From NCBI RefSeq assembly GCF_001306455.1, contig NZ_LGTQ01000010.1, positions 1-64,000 of the forward strand: DNA of 64,000 bases. The letters are read 5' to 3'. Shown here one piece after another: positions 27,412 to 37,598 of the stretch. Below the pieces are notes generated by a model that was not told the DNA's origin, did no database searches, and was given only the letters and a program-made list of their open reading frames with translations. The position numbers were made by a program, and so were the translations under genes. Origin of the DNA: Jiulongibacter sediminis. GTDB lineage: Bacteria; Bacteroidota; Bacteroidia; Cytophagales; Spirosomataceae. The stretch's first letter is position 1. Each line of letters starts with the position of its first letter.

Positions 27412-28716
27412 ATGTCATCATTCAAAATTACTGGAGGTAAGAAACTCAAAGGTGAGTTAACTCCTCAGGGAGCGAAAAATGAAGCTCTTCAGATTCTTTG
27501 TGCTGTTTTGCTTACCAAAGAGGCTGTCATCATTAATAATATCCCCAGCATCAGAGATGTGAATAAACTCATGGAGCTGCTGGAAGATATGGGAGTAAAA
27601 CGTACAAAATTGGGTGAAGGCTCATACAAGTTTGAAGCCTCTGAAGTACATTTTGACTATTTTGAAACCGACAGTTATAAGGAAAAAGCATCTTCATTGA
27701 GAGGCTCTATCATGCTTTTAGGGCCAATGCTGGGTCGCTTCGCCAAAGGGAAAGCTCCAAGGCCTGGTGGTGATAAAATCGGGAGAAGGCCACTGGATAC
27801 GCACTTTGTAGGCTTCACAAAACTCGGAGCCACTTTTGAATACGAAGCCGGAGATGCTTTCTACACTGTGGAGGGTAGCAAGATGGAAGGTGCATATGTT
27901 TGGATGGACGAGATTTCAGTAACCGGAACAGCTAATGTGCTCATGGCTGCGGTTATGACCAAAGGCACCACTACCATTTATAACGCAGCCTGTGAGCCGT
28001 ACCTGCAGCAGCTTTGCAAAATGCTGAACAGCATGGGAGCTAAAATTTCGGGGGTTGGTTCTAACTTACTGACCATTGAAGGTGTCGAGGAACTTGGTGG
28101 CTGCGAACATACCATGCTGCCTGATATGATTGAGATTGGCTCTTTCATCGGTCTGGCGGCAATGACCAAATCAGAAATCACGATCAAGGACTGTAAAATC
28201 AAAGAACTTGGAATTATACCGGATACATTCAGAAAACTGGGTATTCAGATGGAGTTCAGAGGTGATGATATCCACATTCCGGCTCAGGAAAATTATGAAA
28301 TCAATACCTTGATAGATGGTTCAATTCTAACAATTTACGATGCTCCATGGCCTGGCTTTACGCCTGACCTCATTTCTATCATTTTAGTGACGGCTATTCA
28401 GGCTAAAGGTACGTTGCTGGTTCATCAGAAAATGTTCGAAAGCCGTTTGTTCTTTGTCGATAAATTGATTGACATGGGAGCTCAGATTATTTTATGCGAT
28501 CCTCACCGGGCAACGGTAGTGGGTCTGAATCGTCATCATAATTTAAGAGGGATAAGAATGACATCCCCTGACATCAGAGCAGGTGTGGCGTTGCTTATCG
28601 CTGCTTTATCTGCTGATGGTACCAGTATTATTGATAACATAGAACAAATTGACCGTGGATACCAGTTTATTGACGAACGTCTGAATGCTATCGGGGCCAA
28701 TATCGTAAGGTTATAG
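27412..28716 (+). CDS. murA: UDP-N-acetylglucosamine 1-carboxyvinyltransferase
   Basis: First committed enzyme of peptidoglycan synthesis: transfers enolpyruvate from PEP to UDP-GlcNAc in the cytoplasm. The 434-residue protein shows GAKNEALQ near the N-terminus, AAVMTKGTTTIYNAACEPY and the loop RPGGDKIGRRPLDTH. In E. coli MurA the loop carries Cys115, the fosfomycin target; here that position is Asp121. Asp at this position is known to preserve activity and give intrinsic fosfomycin resistance. Follows DUF4290 and ends in a strong terminator. Confidence 0.96.
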   Translation: MSSFKITGGKKLKGELTPQGAKNEALQILCAVLLTKEAVIINNIPSIRDVNKLMELLEDMGVKRTKLGEGSYKFEASEVHFDYFETDSYKEKASSLRGSIMLLGPMLGRFAKGKAPRPGGDKIGRRPLDTHFVGFTKLGATFEYEAGDAFYTVEGSKMEGAYVWMDEISVTGTANVLMAAVMTKGTTTIYNAACEPYLQQLCKMLNSMGAKISGVGSNLLTIEGVEELGGCEHTMLPDMIEIGSFIGLAAMTKSEITIKDCKIKELGIIPDTFRKLGIQMEFRGDDIHIPAQENYEINTLIDGSILTIYDAPWPGFTPDLISIILVTAIQAKGTLLVHQKMFESRLFFVDKLIDMGAQIILCDPHRATVVGLNRHHNLRGIRMTSPDIRAGVALLIAALSADGTSIIDNIEQIDRGYQFIDERLNAIGANIVRL

Positions 28717-28735
28717 TATTAACTGACCTTTACTC

Positions 28736-28767
28736 AAAAGCATTGCTCTTCCCCGAGCAATGCTTTT
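28736..28767 (+). terminator. murA terminator
   Basis: Perfect 13-base arms AAAAGCATTGCTC and GAGCAATGCTTTT with a 6-base loop, followed by more T residues. Confidence 0.9.
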
Positions 28768-28817
28768 TTGTTTTACTGAACCTGAATTTGATAAATTAGT
28801 GGAAAGAGCGAACCCTG

Positions 28818-29546
28818 ATGAAATACTTTTTATGCCTGCTTTGCTTTTTCCTTCCGGAGTTCTCTGCTTTTGCTCAAAAAGCGGCAAATCATTACATTCA
28901 GGATAGAGTTAACCTGCCTTCAAATAACTTTAAAATTGATACTAATGCTTATGGGGACACTATTAGCATAGCAGATTTTGTCAATCTTAACACTAACCAG
29001 CTCGACCGTAAAAACATCTCTAAGAAATACTTAGGTACTCCACTATTTTTCAATGGATGGCATAAAGGAACTCTTTTTTTCAAAAACTCGGCACCGGTTT
29101 CAGGGACTCTTGCTTACAACCTTTTAAACGATAAAGTTTACTTTTCTCAGGGACCTGTTCAACCAGCTCTTGAGATAAAACCAAATGCATTCGAGATTAA
29201 TGGTCATCTTTTTGAGAGGTTTGACGACCAATTTAAAAAAGCTGGAAAGTATTATTATCAACGATTGGTAATCAATGAGAAAACCTATTACAAAAGGTCC
29301 GTAAAATATCTGATTACAGACTTTAAACATCCTGAGATTATTGACACATCAGAAGCAGAAAGTTATCAGGGCAGCTTTATTAGTCAGAACAAATATTACC
29401 TCGTAAATAATGAACGATTCCGACAAATTGACCCTGGTTTAAAAGCCTTCGGGCCTTTCACAAAAAAGGTAATGGATATCATTAGAGAGAATAAACTTGA
29501 CCTAAGAAAAGAAAGTGACCTTCTCACATTATTGAAATATTTATAG
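28818..29546 (+). CDS. Secreted protein of unknown function
   Basis: No family recognised. The 242-residue protein has a signal peptide (core 4-15, FAFAQ cleavage) and a beta-rich body with GWHKGTLFFKN, YNLLNDKVYF, YYYQRLVINEK and KYYLVNNERF, ending in a short charged helix. It resembles the protein encoded at 119-784 in size, WxKGxLxF motif, order of segments and C-terminal pattern. It is flanked by the murA terminator and a 99-base gap, so it is probably monocistronic. Confidence 0.8.
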   Translation: MKYFLCLLCFFLPEFSAFAQKAANHYIQDRVNLPSNNFKIDTNAYGDTISIADFVNLNTNQLDRKNISKKYLGTPLFFNGWHKGTLFFKNSAPVSGTLAYNLLNDKVYFSQGPVQPALEIKPNAFEINGHLFERFDDQFKKAGKYYYQRLVINEKTYYKRSVKYLITDFKHPEIIDTSEAESYQGSFISQNKYYLVNNERFRQIDPGLKAFGPFTKKVMDIIRENKLDLRKESDLLTLLKYL

Positions 29547-29645
29547 AAATAATCAAAATGTTAAAAGTAAATGATTTCTAGTTTTTCAATTCATATATCT
29601 GTATATTGTCCTCACCCTGAATAATTTACAACTTAATTCTATACT

Positions 29646-29915
29646 ATGATGGAAAACTCTACTCTTCAAAATCTTTCATTTACCGAACTTCGAAGCCGAA
29701 GCAAGAATATTAGCAAGCTGCTTTATATTGTATCTCTTGCGGCTATGTTCAGTATTTTCGCTATGCCTTTTGTGATACTCACCACTCAGGGAGTGGGAGT
29801 GCTCAATCTTGTCTTAGGTGCATTAGCTATTGGACTCACGGTTTATTTATACCGTCTATCTGTCCGTGACTCCAAAATGCATCATGAAATGTGGAAAAGA
29901 AAATTCAGATCTTAA
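29646..29915 (+). CDS. Small membrane protein, unknown
   Basis: An 89-residue protein with two hydrophobic segments (about 22-42 and 45-65) joined by a short loop, and a basic C-terminal tail (WKRKFRS) expected on the cytoplasmic side. No family recognised. An Arg/Ser-rich N-terminal helix precedes the first segment. A clear hairpin terminator follows 22 bases after its stop, supporting it as a real transcription unit. Confidence 0.7.
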   Translation: MMENSTLQNLSFTELRSRSKNISKLLYIVSLAAMFSIFAMPFVILTTQGVGVLNLVLGALAIGLTVYLYRLSVRDSKMHHEMWKRKFRS

Positions 29916-29937
29916 ACAAAATTCAGCCTAAAACGAG

Positions 29938-29967
29938 GGCCTTTGCTTCAGAAGCGAAGGCCTTTTT
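29938..29967 (+). terminator. Terminator after the small membrane protein gene
   Basis: Arms GGCCTTTGCTTC and GAAGCGAAGGCC (one G-T wobble) followed by a T-run. It ends 15 bases before the YwbE start codon. Confidence 0.75.
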
Positions 29968-29981
29968 GTTTCTTTGCTTTT

Positions 29982-30188
29982 ATGAATGACGGAAGAAAAC
30001 GAGAAAATATACAGATAGGCGATGAAGTAGAAATAGTACAAAAACATCATCAAAGATCTGGCGAACTCACCAATGGTTTTGTCAAAAGAATTCTAACCAA
30101 ATCTGGCTTTCATCCACATGGTATAAAAGTGATGCTGGATACCGGAGAGGTAGGTCGGGTCAAAGAAATTATTCCCGAAGATTTTTGA
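29982..30188 (+). CDS. YwbE family small protein
   Basis: The open frame reaches back to 29943, but that would begin inside the terminator; the ATG at 29982 gives a 68-residue protein of typical YwbE size. Visible signature: GDEVEIVQKHHQRSGELT, GVVxxILT-like FVKRILTKSGFHPHGIKV, and DTGEVGRVKEI. The fold resembles a small SH3/KOW-like barrel. Function unknown. Confidence 0.85.
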   Translation: MNDGRKRENIQIGDEVEIVQKHHQRSGELTNGFVKRILTKSGFHPHGIKVMLDTGEVGRVKEIIPEDF

Positions 30189-30257
30189 TCTTCTCAATTC
30201 ACAGGATGGCAGACTTTTCTTTTTACTGATCCCGATAATCTCAAAATTGAGAAACTA

Positions 30258-31079
30258 TTGAAACTGAACTCTATGAAATATTTGAAACTGATTTTAGTCT
30301 TCTTAAGCTTTGGCACCTTTGCTCAAAATGACTGGAAAGTCAACTTTCCTAAAGAGACGGAAATTGTGAATGCTCCGCCTTCAAAAGAAAAGGTTTGGGT
30401 TTTCATTATGGCCGGTCAATCAAATATGGCAGGCAGAGGTTTTGTTTCGCCCACTGATACCCTGCCAAATGAAAGAATTCTTTCCATCAATGCTGAAGGG
30501 CAGCTCATTCAGGCCAAAGAACCTTTGCACTGGTATGAACCTCCACGCACCGGACTCGACTGTGGTCTTTCTTTTGCCAGAACCATGTTACAAGCAGTGC
30601 CTGAAGATGTTTCAATTTTGATGATCCCTACCGCAATTGGAGGGAGTTCTATATATCAATGGCTTGAAAATCGCCCGCATCATGATGTACCGTTAATGAC
30701 TAACTTTAAAGAAAAAGTAGTTCTCGCTAAATCCTTCGGAATAGTGAAGGCAATTCTTTGGCATCAGGGAGAAACAAATGCTAATCAACAAGAAATACAG
30801 AAACATGCTGAAAGCCTGAAAATGCTTATGCAACAATTCAGAACTGTAATTGATGACCAAAATCTACCCGTTTTTTTAGGTCAACTTGGCTCCTATTCTG
30901 AAAATGATGAAAACTGGCAAGGCATTAATGAGCAGATTGAACAATACATCCGATCAGACCCAAATGCCCACCTGATTTTCACTGGTGACTTGCCTGAAAA
31001 GGGAGACAAAATCCATTTTAATGCCATGGCTCAACGAGAAATGGGACGGCGATTTGCCGAGGCTTACTTCAAAAAATAA
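30258..31079 (+). CDS. SGNH-type carbohydrate acetylesterase
   Basis: A 273-residue secreted esterase of the sialate O-acetylesterase/CE6 (SASA) superfamily. The signal peptide is clear (LILVFLSFGTFAQ), and an ATG five codons in is an equally good start. Catalytic Ser55 lies in MAGQSNMAGRG, the HQGE motif in ILWHQGETNA, and the Asp/His pair is in GDKIHFNAMAQ near the C-terminus. It would remove O- or N-acetyl groups from glycans in the periplasm or outside. The stop codon overlaps the terminator at 31079. Confidence 0.88.
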   Translation: MKLNSMKYLKLILVFLSFGTFAQNDWKVNFPKETEIVNAPPSKEKVWVFIMAGQSNMAGRGFVSPTDTLPNERILSINAEGQLIQAKEPLHWYEPPRTGLDCGLSFARTMLQAVPEDVSILMIPTAIGGSSIYQWLENRPHHDVPLMTNFKEKVVLAKSFGIVKAILWHQGETNANQQEIQKHAESLKMLMQQFRTVIDDQNLPVFLGQLGSYSENDENWQGINEQIEQYIRSDPNAHLIFTGDLPEKGDKIHFNAMAQREMGRRFAEAYFKK

Positions 31080-31108
31080 AAGGCTGCCTCCTTATGAAAG
31101 CAGCCTTT
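31079..31108. terminator. Bidirectional terminator between esterase and matrixin genes
   Basis: Perfect 9-base arms AAAGGCTGC and GCAGCCTTT; the left arm begins in the esterase stop codon. Convergent matrixin gene ends 24 bases beyond. Confidence 0.75.
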
Positions 31109-31131
31109 ATCCTACTTATGAAGATTAAACC

Positions 31132-32034
31132 TTAGTTATTTGGCCAGGAAGACCAATTACTACAATGCCCTGAGTGATCTGTTGATTTCAAGTCTCTCTG
31201 AACACCGGAATAAGCTGCATTCATAACTGCTCTTGGGGAGAAATGAAGTTTTCCGTTACCGCCGCTTCTAAAGGCCTTACCGAAGTGAGCCTGACTTAAA
31301 GCGTGACCTGATTCATGCAAAGCAATGGTTTCCAGATCGTAGCTATTTCCATCGGTATTCCAGCTGAACTTATCGTTATAATAAATTTCTCTGAAGGCCA
31401 CATCCAACTTTCCGTTATTATCGATATCCGTAAAGTTGCCGGCACCATCTTGCCAAAGTAAAGTAAAAGTTACTCCGAGAATGAAGTCACCACCACCAGG
31501 AGCCAGAGCATCAAAAAACGCCCTTGGCAAAAAACCACTGTGCTGAATATCAGCATCAAGAGTAATATCTCCTCCAAAGCCCAAAGAAGAGGAAACAAAG
31601 CCGGAATTCCCCGAGTATGGAACCTTGGTAATACCAAGATTTGAGCAACCTTCGGCATCCCAGGTGTTCATCCCATTATCAATGGCCTGCTCCAGTTCAG
31701 CGGCTGTCAAACCATTGTCCGACGTAAACTCGTCATCCACCAAATAAGTAATGTTTGCACGGCCGCCTCTGCGTGGGTCTAGAGGCACAAAATCGGCAGA
31801 GAGTTGTTTATTCCCTCTGTCATTAAAGAAAACGGTGTTCCCGGTGGCTGCATCGATTGTAATATACTCAGCCATATAAACAGCTACGGTTTGATCTCCC
31901 GTCACTCTTAAAGACCTCATGCTTTTCTTTAGCTCAGGAGCCTTTTCTGAAACAGCCATTTCAGGCGTTTGATTATCAGTACAGGAAAAGACCAGTCCGG
32001 CCAAAACAGCTGCTGATAGGAGTTGAATTTTCAT
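31132..32034 (-). CDS. Matrixin-family zinc metalloprotease lipoprotein
   Basis: A 300-residue lipoprotein (lipobox LVFSC, Cys18) with the metzincin zinc site HESGHALSQAH followed by FG, which is HExxHxxxxxH. Upstream calcium-like loops (DIDNNGKLDV) precede it. The proposed role is extracellular or periplasmic proteolysis. A Met-turn cannot be assigned with certainty, but AVMNAAYSG near the C-terminus fits. No clear promoter box is seen in the 231-base divergent gap to mutS. Confidence 0.88.
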   Translation of the reverse strand: MKIQLLSAAVLAGLVFSCTDNQTPEMAVSEKAPELKKSMRSLRVTGDQTVAVYMAEYITIDAATGNTVFFNDRGNKQLSADFVPLDPRRGGRANITYLVDDEFTSDNGLTAAELEQAIDNGMNTWDAEGCSNLGITKVPYSGNSGFVSSSLGFGGDITLDADIQHSGFLPRAFFDALAPGGGDFILGVTFTLLWQDGAGNFTDIDNNGKLDVAFREIYYNDKFSWNTDGNSYDLETIALHESGHALSQAHFGKAFRSGGNGKLHFSPRAVMNAAYSGVQRDLKSTDHSGHCSNWSSWPNN

Positions 32035-32215
32035 AGTTATTAAGTTTAATTGATGATTAACATCAACAAATTAGGCAATCCGTTTATAGTTCAAAACTCT
32101 GTTGTATCAACGTGAATATTCTACTTACAAAACATATTATTATCTATATCAAAGAGGAATTAAATTCATTTCGTGAGCTTTAATCAAATTGCTAAGGTTA
32201 GTCATTCAATTTTCC

Positions 32216-32223
32216 TAATTTTG
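32216..32223 (+). promoter_or_regulatory. -7 box of mutS
   Basis: TAATTTTG, 42 bases before the mutS ATG. The first transcribed bases would include a hairpin (next entry). Confidence 0.55.
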
Positions 32224-32258
32224 AGAACTGTTGAATCATACTAAAATACTGTTCTCAA
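32221..32258 (+). promoter_or_regulatory. Inverted repeat in the mutS leader
   Basis: Perfect 8-base arms TTGAGAAC and GTTCTCAA separated by 22 bases, ending 7 bases before the mutS ATG. The left arm overlaps the -7 box, so it could be a protein site or, if transcribed, a partial hairpin near the ribosome site. Confidence 0.4.
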
Positions 32259-32265
32259 ACCCCAG

Positions 32266-34881
32266 ATGGCCAAAGCAAAAAGCCCTAAGAAAGAAACTCC
32301 TTTAAACAAGCAGTACAATCAAATTAAGGCCAAATACCCTGGAGCTTTGCTATTGTTCAGGGTTGGTGATTTCTATGAGACTTTTGGCGAAGACGCTATC
32401 AAAGCTTCAAAGATTTTGGGAATTGTGCTCACCAAAAGGAATAACGGAGGAGCTAATCAGGAGCTGGCTGGCTTCCCGCATCATTCACTGGATAATTACT
32501 TGCCAAAGCTGGTGAGAGCAGGTCAGAGGGTGGCTATTTGTGATCAGCTGGAAGATCCGAAAACGGTAAAAGGAATTGTGAAACGAGGAGTTACAGAATT
32601 AGTAACACCCGGAGTTTCCTACAATGATAATGTGTTGGAAACCAAACAAAATAACTATCTCGCCTCTGTACATTTCGGTGCAAAGGAAAATTTTGGGGTG
32701 GCTTTCCTTGACATTTCAACGGGTGAGTTTTTGACGACAGAAGGCTCAAAAGCATACATTGATAAATTATTGCAAAGCTTTGCTCCGGCAGAAGTCATTT
32801 ACTGCCGACAACATAAAAATAACTTTGAGAGCTCCTTTGGTGATCGGTTCAATACCTACACTTTTGATGACTGGGCCTATACTTATGATTTCGCCTATCC
32901 GCTTCTAACCCAACATTTCAAAACCAGTACACTAAAGGGTTTTGGTATTGAGAGTTTGAAAGATGGAATTACTGCTGCCGGTGTAATTCTTCAGTATCTT
33001 TCTGATACTGAGCACAAGGAAATCAATCATATTTCCGGCCTGACACGCCTGGATGAAGAGAAATATGTCTGGCTCGATCGTTTCACCATTCGCAACCTTG
33101 AACTCATTTTTGCTCAGCATGAAGGTGGCGTTCCGTTAATCGATATCCTTGATGACACTATTACACCAATGGGTGCTCGTATGCTTCGCAAATGGCTTGT
33201 TTTGCCTTTGAAGGAGTTAAAACCTATAGCTGATAGACAAGATACTGTTGAGGTATTTGTCAAAAACCAGGAGTTACTGGAGGAATTGCGGACCCTACTT
33301 AAGCCAATCGGTGATCTGGAGAGGCTGATTTCTAAGGTAGCCGTAGGCCGAATAAACCCGCGGGAAATGATCCAGCTAAACAGGGCTCTTAAACAAGTGG
33401 CTCCCCTAAGGGAAATGCTTCAAAGCCTGGCGGCCGAAAATAAAGTCTTTGAGAAATATGCCAATCAACTCTCTGATTGTGAATTTCTGGTGAGCAGAAT
33501 TACTAAAGAGATAAAAGATGATGCCCCTAACGTGAGCAATCACGGCGGTATTATCAAAACCGGAGTTGATCCTGAATTGGATGAATATCAATCTATTGCC
33601 TTTTCCGGTAAAGATTATTTGGTGGGTATTCAAAAAAGAGAATCTGATCGCACCGGAATTCCATCTCTTAAAATAGCCTACAATAAGGTTTTCGGGTATT
33701 ATCTTGAAGTCAGCAACGCTCACAAAGATAAAGTACCAACAGAGTGGATAAGAAAGCAGACACTGGTCAATGCCGAGCGATATATTACTGAGGAGCTTAA
33801 AGTGTACGAAGAGAAAATCCTCAACGCTGAATCAAAGATTTTTGAGATAGAACATCGGCTATACCATAATCTTGTTCTGGCTGCCGCAGAATTTGTAGGG
33901 CAAATCCAGCAAAATGCACGGGTTATTTCAACGATTGATGCCCTTGCTAGTTTTGCAACAATTGCTCTTCAGAATAATTATTCCAAGCCGGTTCTCAATG
34001 AAACAAACACCATTGACATCAAAAATGGCCGCCACCCGGTTATTGAGAAACAATTACCTCCCGGTGAGAGTTATGTTCCGAATGATTTACAACTAAACGA
34101 GGAAGAGCAACAAATCATTATTATTACAGGGCCAAACATGGCAGGTAAGTCGGCTTTGCTTCGTCAAACTGCACTTATTGTGCTGATGGCTCAAATTGGC
34201 AGTTTTGTGCCAGCTGAGGCTGCTGATATCGGTCTCGTTGATAAAATTTTTACCCGCGTAGGTGCCAGTGATAACCTCTCCAGAGGCGAGTCCACTTTTA
34301 TGGTAGAAATGACTGAAACGGCCTCTATTCTCAATAACCTGAGTGAGAAAAGCCTAGTTATTATGGATGAGATAGGCCGTGGAACCAGTACGTATGACGG
34401 GGTGAGTATTGCCTGGAGTATTTCAGAGTATCTCCATAATCACCCGAAATACAAACCAAGAACGCTTTTTGCCACACATTACCATGAGCTTAACCAGCTT
34501 ACGGAAGATTTTTCAAGAATCAAGAACTTTAATGTGGCCGTAAAAGAGGTCAATGGAAAAGTGGTCTTTCTTCGCAAGTTAAAAGAAGGCGGCAGTGAAC
34601 ATAGTTTTGGTATTCACGTGGCTCAAATCGCCGGCATGCCGCAATCTATCGTTTTAAGGGCAAGCGAAATTCTTCACCATCTGGAAGAAGACCACATTAA
34701 AGAGAAGAATAAAGAGAAAATAAAGGAGGCCCCGAAAAACAACTATCAGTTAAGCTTCTTTGACTCGCCTGATCCAAAAGTAGAGGCGTTGAAAGAAAAA
34801 TTAGGGAGTTTGGACCCAAATTCAATGTCGCCCATTGAGGCTCTGTTAAAGCTCAATGAGCTCAAAAATCTATTGGATTAA
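32266..34881 (+). CDS. mutS: DNA mismatch repair protein MutS
   Basis: Mismatch recognition ATPase of 871 residues. The N-terminal domain has the mismatch-reading F-x-E in [10 protein letters not shown]; then lever and clamp regions; the ABC ATPase carries Walker A GPNMAGKS at 622-629, Walker [17 protein letters not shown], and the HYHEL segment. The C-terminus has the helix-turn-helix [15 protein letters not shown] dimer region. Length matches typical MutS1. Ends 1 base before the convergent glucosidase stop. Confidence 0.97.
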   Translation: MAKAKSPKKETPLNKQYNQIKAKYPGALLLFRVGDFYETFGEDAIKASKILGIVLTKRNNGGANQELAGFPHHSLDNYLPKLVRAGQRVAICDQLEDPKTVKGIVKRGVTELVTPGVSYNDNVLETKQNNYLASVHFGAKENFGVAFLDISTGEFLTTEGSKAYIDKLLQSFAPAEVIYCRQHKNNFESSFGDRFNTYTFDDWAYTYDFAYPLLTQHFKTSTLKGFGIESLKDGITAAGVILQYLSDTEHKEINHISGLTRLDEEKYVWLDRFTIRNLELIFAQHEGGVPLIDILDDTITPMGARMLRKWLVLPLKELKPIADRQDTVEVFVKNQELLEELRTLLKPIGDLERLISKVAVGRINPREMIQLNRALKQVAPLREMLQSLAAENKVFEKYANQLSDCEFLVSRITKEIKDDAPNVSNHGGIIKTGVDPELDEYQSIAFSGKDYLVGIQKRESDRTGIPSLKIAYNKVFGYYLEVSNAHKDKVPTEWIRKQTLVNAERYITEELKVYEEKILNAESKIFEIEHRLYHNLVLAAAEFVGQIQQNARVISTIDALASFATIALQNNYSKPVLNETNTIDIKNGRHPVIEKQLPPGESYVPNDLQLNEEEQQIIIITGPNMAGKSALLRQTALIVLMAQIGSFVPAEAADIGLVDKIFTRVGASDNLSRGESTFMVEMTETASILNNLSEKSLVIMDEIGRGTSTYDGVSIAWSISEYLHNHPKYKPRTLFATHYHELNQLTEDFSRIKNFNVAVKEVNGKVVFLRKLKEGGSEHSFGIHVAQIAGMPQSIVLRASEILHHLEEDHIKEKNKEKIKEAPKNNYQLSFFDSPDPKVEALKEKLGSLDPNSMSPIEALLKLNELKNLLD

Positions 34882-34882
34882 A

Positions 34883-37555
34883 TTACTTTCCGCTGTTGAC
34901 TTCTTCGATAAGATCAGCGATCAGACCCGTCCAGCCTGTTTGATGCGAGGCACCACAGCCTGAGCCGTCATCACCATTGAAATATTCATGAAAGAGATAA
35001 TGATCTTTGAAGTATTTCTCGCCATCATAATGCTTATTCTGAGTCAAAGAAGGTCTAATCCCTTTACCATTCCGCTCAAAAATTTTGATTAGCCTTCTGG
35101 AAATAGCATAAGCACTTTTTGAGATGGTCGTTATTTCGCCTGACCCTGTTGGGTATTCCACCTCATAGTCATCACCGTAGTAGTGCGAGTATTTATGTAA
35201 GGCATCAATGATCAGGTAATTCAACGGAAACCAGATAGGTCCTCGCCAGTTACTGTTACCTCCCATTATTGATAAATCAGACTCCGCCGGCGTATAGCGT
35301 ACCGTAAGATCTTCTCCATTTAAATGAAAATCATAAGGGTTTTCCTCATGGAATTTAGATAAAGACCTGATTCCGTAATCCGACAGAAACTCTTCTTCAT
35401 CAAAGAGTCTTTTCAATACCATTTTCATTCGGTGGCCTCTTAATAAGGAAAGCAAATGTGTCTCCCCTTTGCCGGGCTCATGCCATCTTGAAATCAGCGA
35501 GGCTAAATCCGGACGATTTTTTAGAACCCACTCCAGTCTTTGTTTGAAAGCTGGCAATTTTTCGAGTAAATCTTCATGGATGACTTCTACTGCACATAAA
35601 GGAATTAAACCCACCAAAGATTTAATTTTCATGAAAATAGTTCTACCATCGGGTGTGTGAAGCTTATCGTAATAAAACTGATCTTCTTCATCCCACAGAC
35701 CCATATTGCCTTCTTCCATCTTGTTATTGATGGCTGCCGCGATATGCAGAAAATGCTCAAAAAACTTAGAAGCCATATCCTGGTAAACCTCCCTCTCCAA
35801 AGAAATTTCCAAAGAAATGCGAAGCATATTTAACGTAAAAATGGCCATCCAGCCAGTGGCATCTGCCTGCTGAAGAGTCATATTTGGTAGCTGAGCATTT
35901 CTGTCGAAAACACCAATATTGTCAAGCCCAAGGAAACCACCACCGAAAATATTGTTGCCGGCCTCGTCTTTCTGGTTTACCCACCAAGTGAAGTTCAGCA
36001 GAAGTTTATGAAAAATGCGTTCAAGAAATTTAACATCTCCTTTTCCACCACGTTGTTTTTTATCAATTTCGTAGACTTTCCAGGTGGCCCAGGCATGTAC
36101 CGGCGGGTTAACATCAGAGAAATTCCACTCATAAGCCGGAATTTGTCCATTGGGATGCATATAATACTCACGCAAAACTACCGCAAGCTGCCTTTTGGCA
36201 AAATCTGAATCGATTTTCGCAAGGGTGACCGTATGAAAAGCCAGATCCCATGCTGCAAACCAAGGGTACTCCCATTTGTCAGGCATAGAGAGAATATTGT
36301 GCATGTAAGCGTGTTTCCACGTACTGTTTCGCTCAAAGTTTCTCCCATAAAAATCAAAAGGCATTTTGGGATCACCATCAGCCCATTGCTTAATATTATA
36401 ATAGTAGAACTGCTTACACCACATCATACCGGCAAAGGCCTGCCGTTGAATTTTACGCTGTTCTTCAGACTTTATGTCCTTCTGAACCTTTGAATAAAAA
36501 TCATCGGCGTTATGCTCAGCCGCGGTAAAAAGCTCATCAAAATCCTCAAAAGGATTATGAAGGTGGGTATTCTCAGAAAGTCTTAATTTGATTTCAATCT
36601 TTTGACCGGCAGGGACCTCTCTTTCATAAAGACCGGCCATTTTCGTCCCGATCTTGTTTTTATTGACGGCCTTTTTCCGGCCCTGAACCAGGAATTCATT
36701 GAAGCCATCTTTCACAAAAGAGCTTTTGTTTGGCTTACCAAACACCCGTTCCATATTGGTCTCATTTTCCGTAAACAAAAGCTGATCTGCGTCCTTAAGA
36801 TAAAGCTTATACTTTTCAAAAAGCTCGTGATCTATCTCTACCTGACTGTTTGCAATGCCGGTCAGCATTGGCTTACGCGGGTGAGAAGTATAACCCCATG
36901 ACCAGGTATTTCTAAACCAAAGTGTTGGCAAAACAGCCAGCTTAGCTGATTTTTTAGAACGGTTATAAGCAGTTAGCTTAATAAGTACGTCATTCGGGCC
37001 AGCTTTAGCGTACTCAATATAGATATCGAAGTAGTTCTCCTTGTCAAATATACCGGTGTCAAGAATCTCGAATTCCTTATCCAGCTTACTGCGATTACGG
37101 CCTTCGGCTAATAACTTTTCGTATGGATATTCTTCAATAGGATACTTATAAAGCATCTTCATGTAAGAGTGCGTGGGCGTACTATCCAGATAATAGTAAA
37201 GCTCTTTTACATCTTCTCCATGATTTCCTTCCGCACCGGTTAAGCCAAATAGCCTTTCTTTAAGAATAGGGTCTTTGTAATTCCAGAAAGAAAAAGAGAA
37301 ACAAATGTGCTGCTTATTATCAGAGATGCCGCCTATACCGTCTTCCCCCCATCTGTAAGCCCGACTCCTGGACTGATCATGGCTAAAGTATTGCCAGCTA
37401 TCACCGTAAACTGAGTAATCCTCCCTAACCGTACCCCACTGACGCTCAGAGAGATAAGGCCCCCACTTTTTCCAACCCCGGTTGTCTGCTCTCTCGTTAA
37501 GTCTTTGCTTCTCTAATGTTTCAATCATTGATGATTCACATGAAGTGCTTGACAA
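34883..37555 (-). CDS. Cytoplasmic GH63-like (MGH1-like) glucosidase
   Basis: An 890-residue enzyme without a signal peptide, related to GH63 and mannosylglycerate-hydrolase-like glycosidases. Signatures include ERADNRGWKKWGPYLSERQWGTVREDYS near the start, FFAAWDLAFH-like PWFAAWDLAFHTV, NPPVHAWATWKVYE and NWRGPIWFPLNYL, plus C-terminal HQTGWTGLIADLI. An internal ATG (MIETLEKQ, at 37528) is a possible alternative start. Substrate is not evident; intracellular glycan or glycoside processing is inferred. Confidence 0.87.
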   Translation of the reverse strand: MSSTSCESSMIETLEKQRLNERADNRGWKKWGPYLSERQWGTVREDYSVYGDSWQYFSHDQSRSRAYRWGEDGIGGISDNKQHICFSFSFWNYKDPILKERLFGLTGAEGNHGEDVKELYYYLDSTPTHSYMKMLYKYPIEEYPYEKLLAEGRNRSKLDKEFEILDTGIFDKENYFDIYIEYAKAGPNDVLIKLTAYNRSKKSAKLAVLPTLWFRNTWSWGYTSHPRKPMLTGIANSQVEIDHELFEKYKLYLKDADQLLFTENETNMERVFGKPNKSSFVKDGFNEFLVQGRKKAVNKNKIGTKMAGLYEREVPAGQKIEIKLRLSENTHLHNPFEDFDELFTAAEHNADDFYSKVQKDIKSEEQRKIQRQAFAGMMWCKQFYYYNIKQWADGDPKMPFDFYGRNFERNSTWKHAYMHNILSMPDKWEYPWFAAWDLAFHTVTLAKIDSDFAKRQLAVVLREYYMHPNGQIPAYEWNFSDVNPPVHAWATWKVYEIDKKQRGGKGDVKFLERIFHKLLLNFTWWVNQKDEAGNNIFGGGFLGLDNIGVFDRNAQLPNMTLQQADATGWMAIFTLNMLRISLEISLEREVYQDMASKFFEHFLHIAAAINNKMEEGNMGLWDEEDQFYYDKLHTPDGRTIFMKIKSLVGLIPLCAVEVIHEDLLEKLPAFKQRLEWVLKNRPDLASLISRWHEPGKGETHLLSLLRGHRMKMVLKRLFDEEEFLSDYGIRSLSKFHEENPYDFHLNGEDLTVRYTPAESDLSIMGGNSNWRGPIWFPLNYLIIDALHKYSHYYGDDYEVEYPTGSGEITTISKSAYAISRRLIKIFERNGKGIRPSLTQNKHYDGEKYFKDHYLFHEYFNGDDGSGCGASHQTGWTGLIADLIEEVNSGK

Positions 37556-37598
37556 AAATATTTAAATAGATGCGATGGCGGTCAAATTAGAACAATTT

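Noticed and set aside
30239-30252. Short palindrome TCTCAA/TTGAGA before the esterase gene
   Set aside because: Six-base arms with a 2-base gap are expected by chance in AT-rich spacers; no second copy was noticed near related genes.
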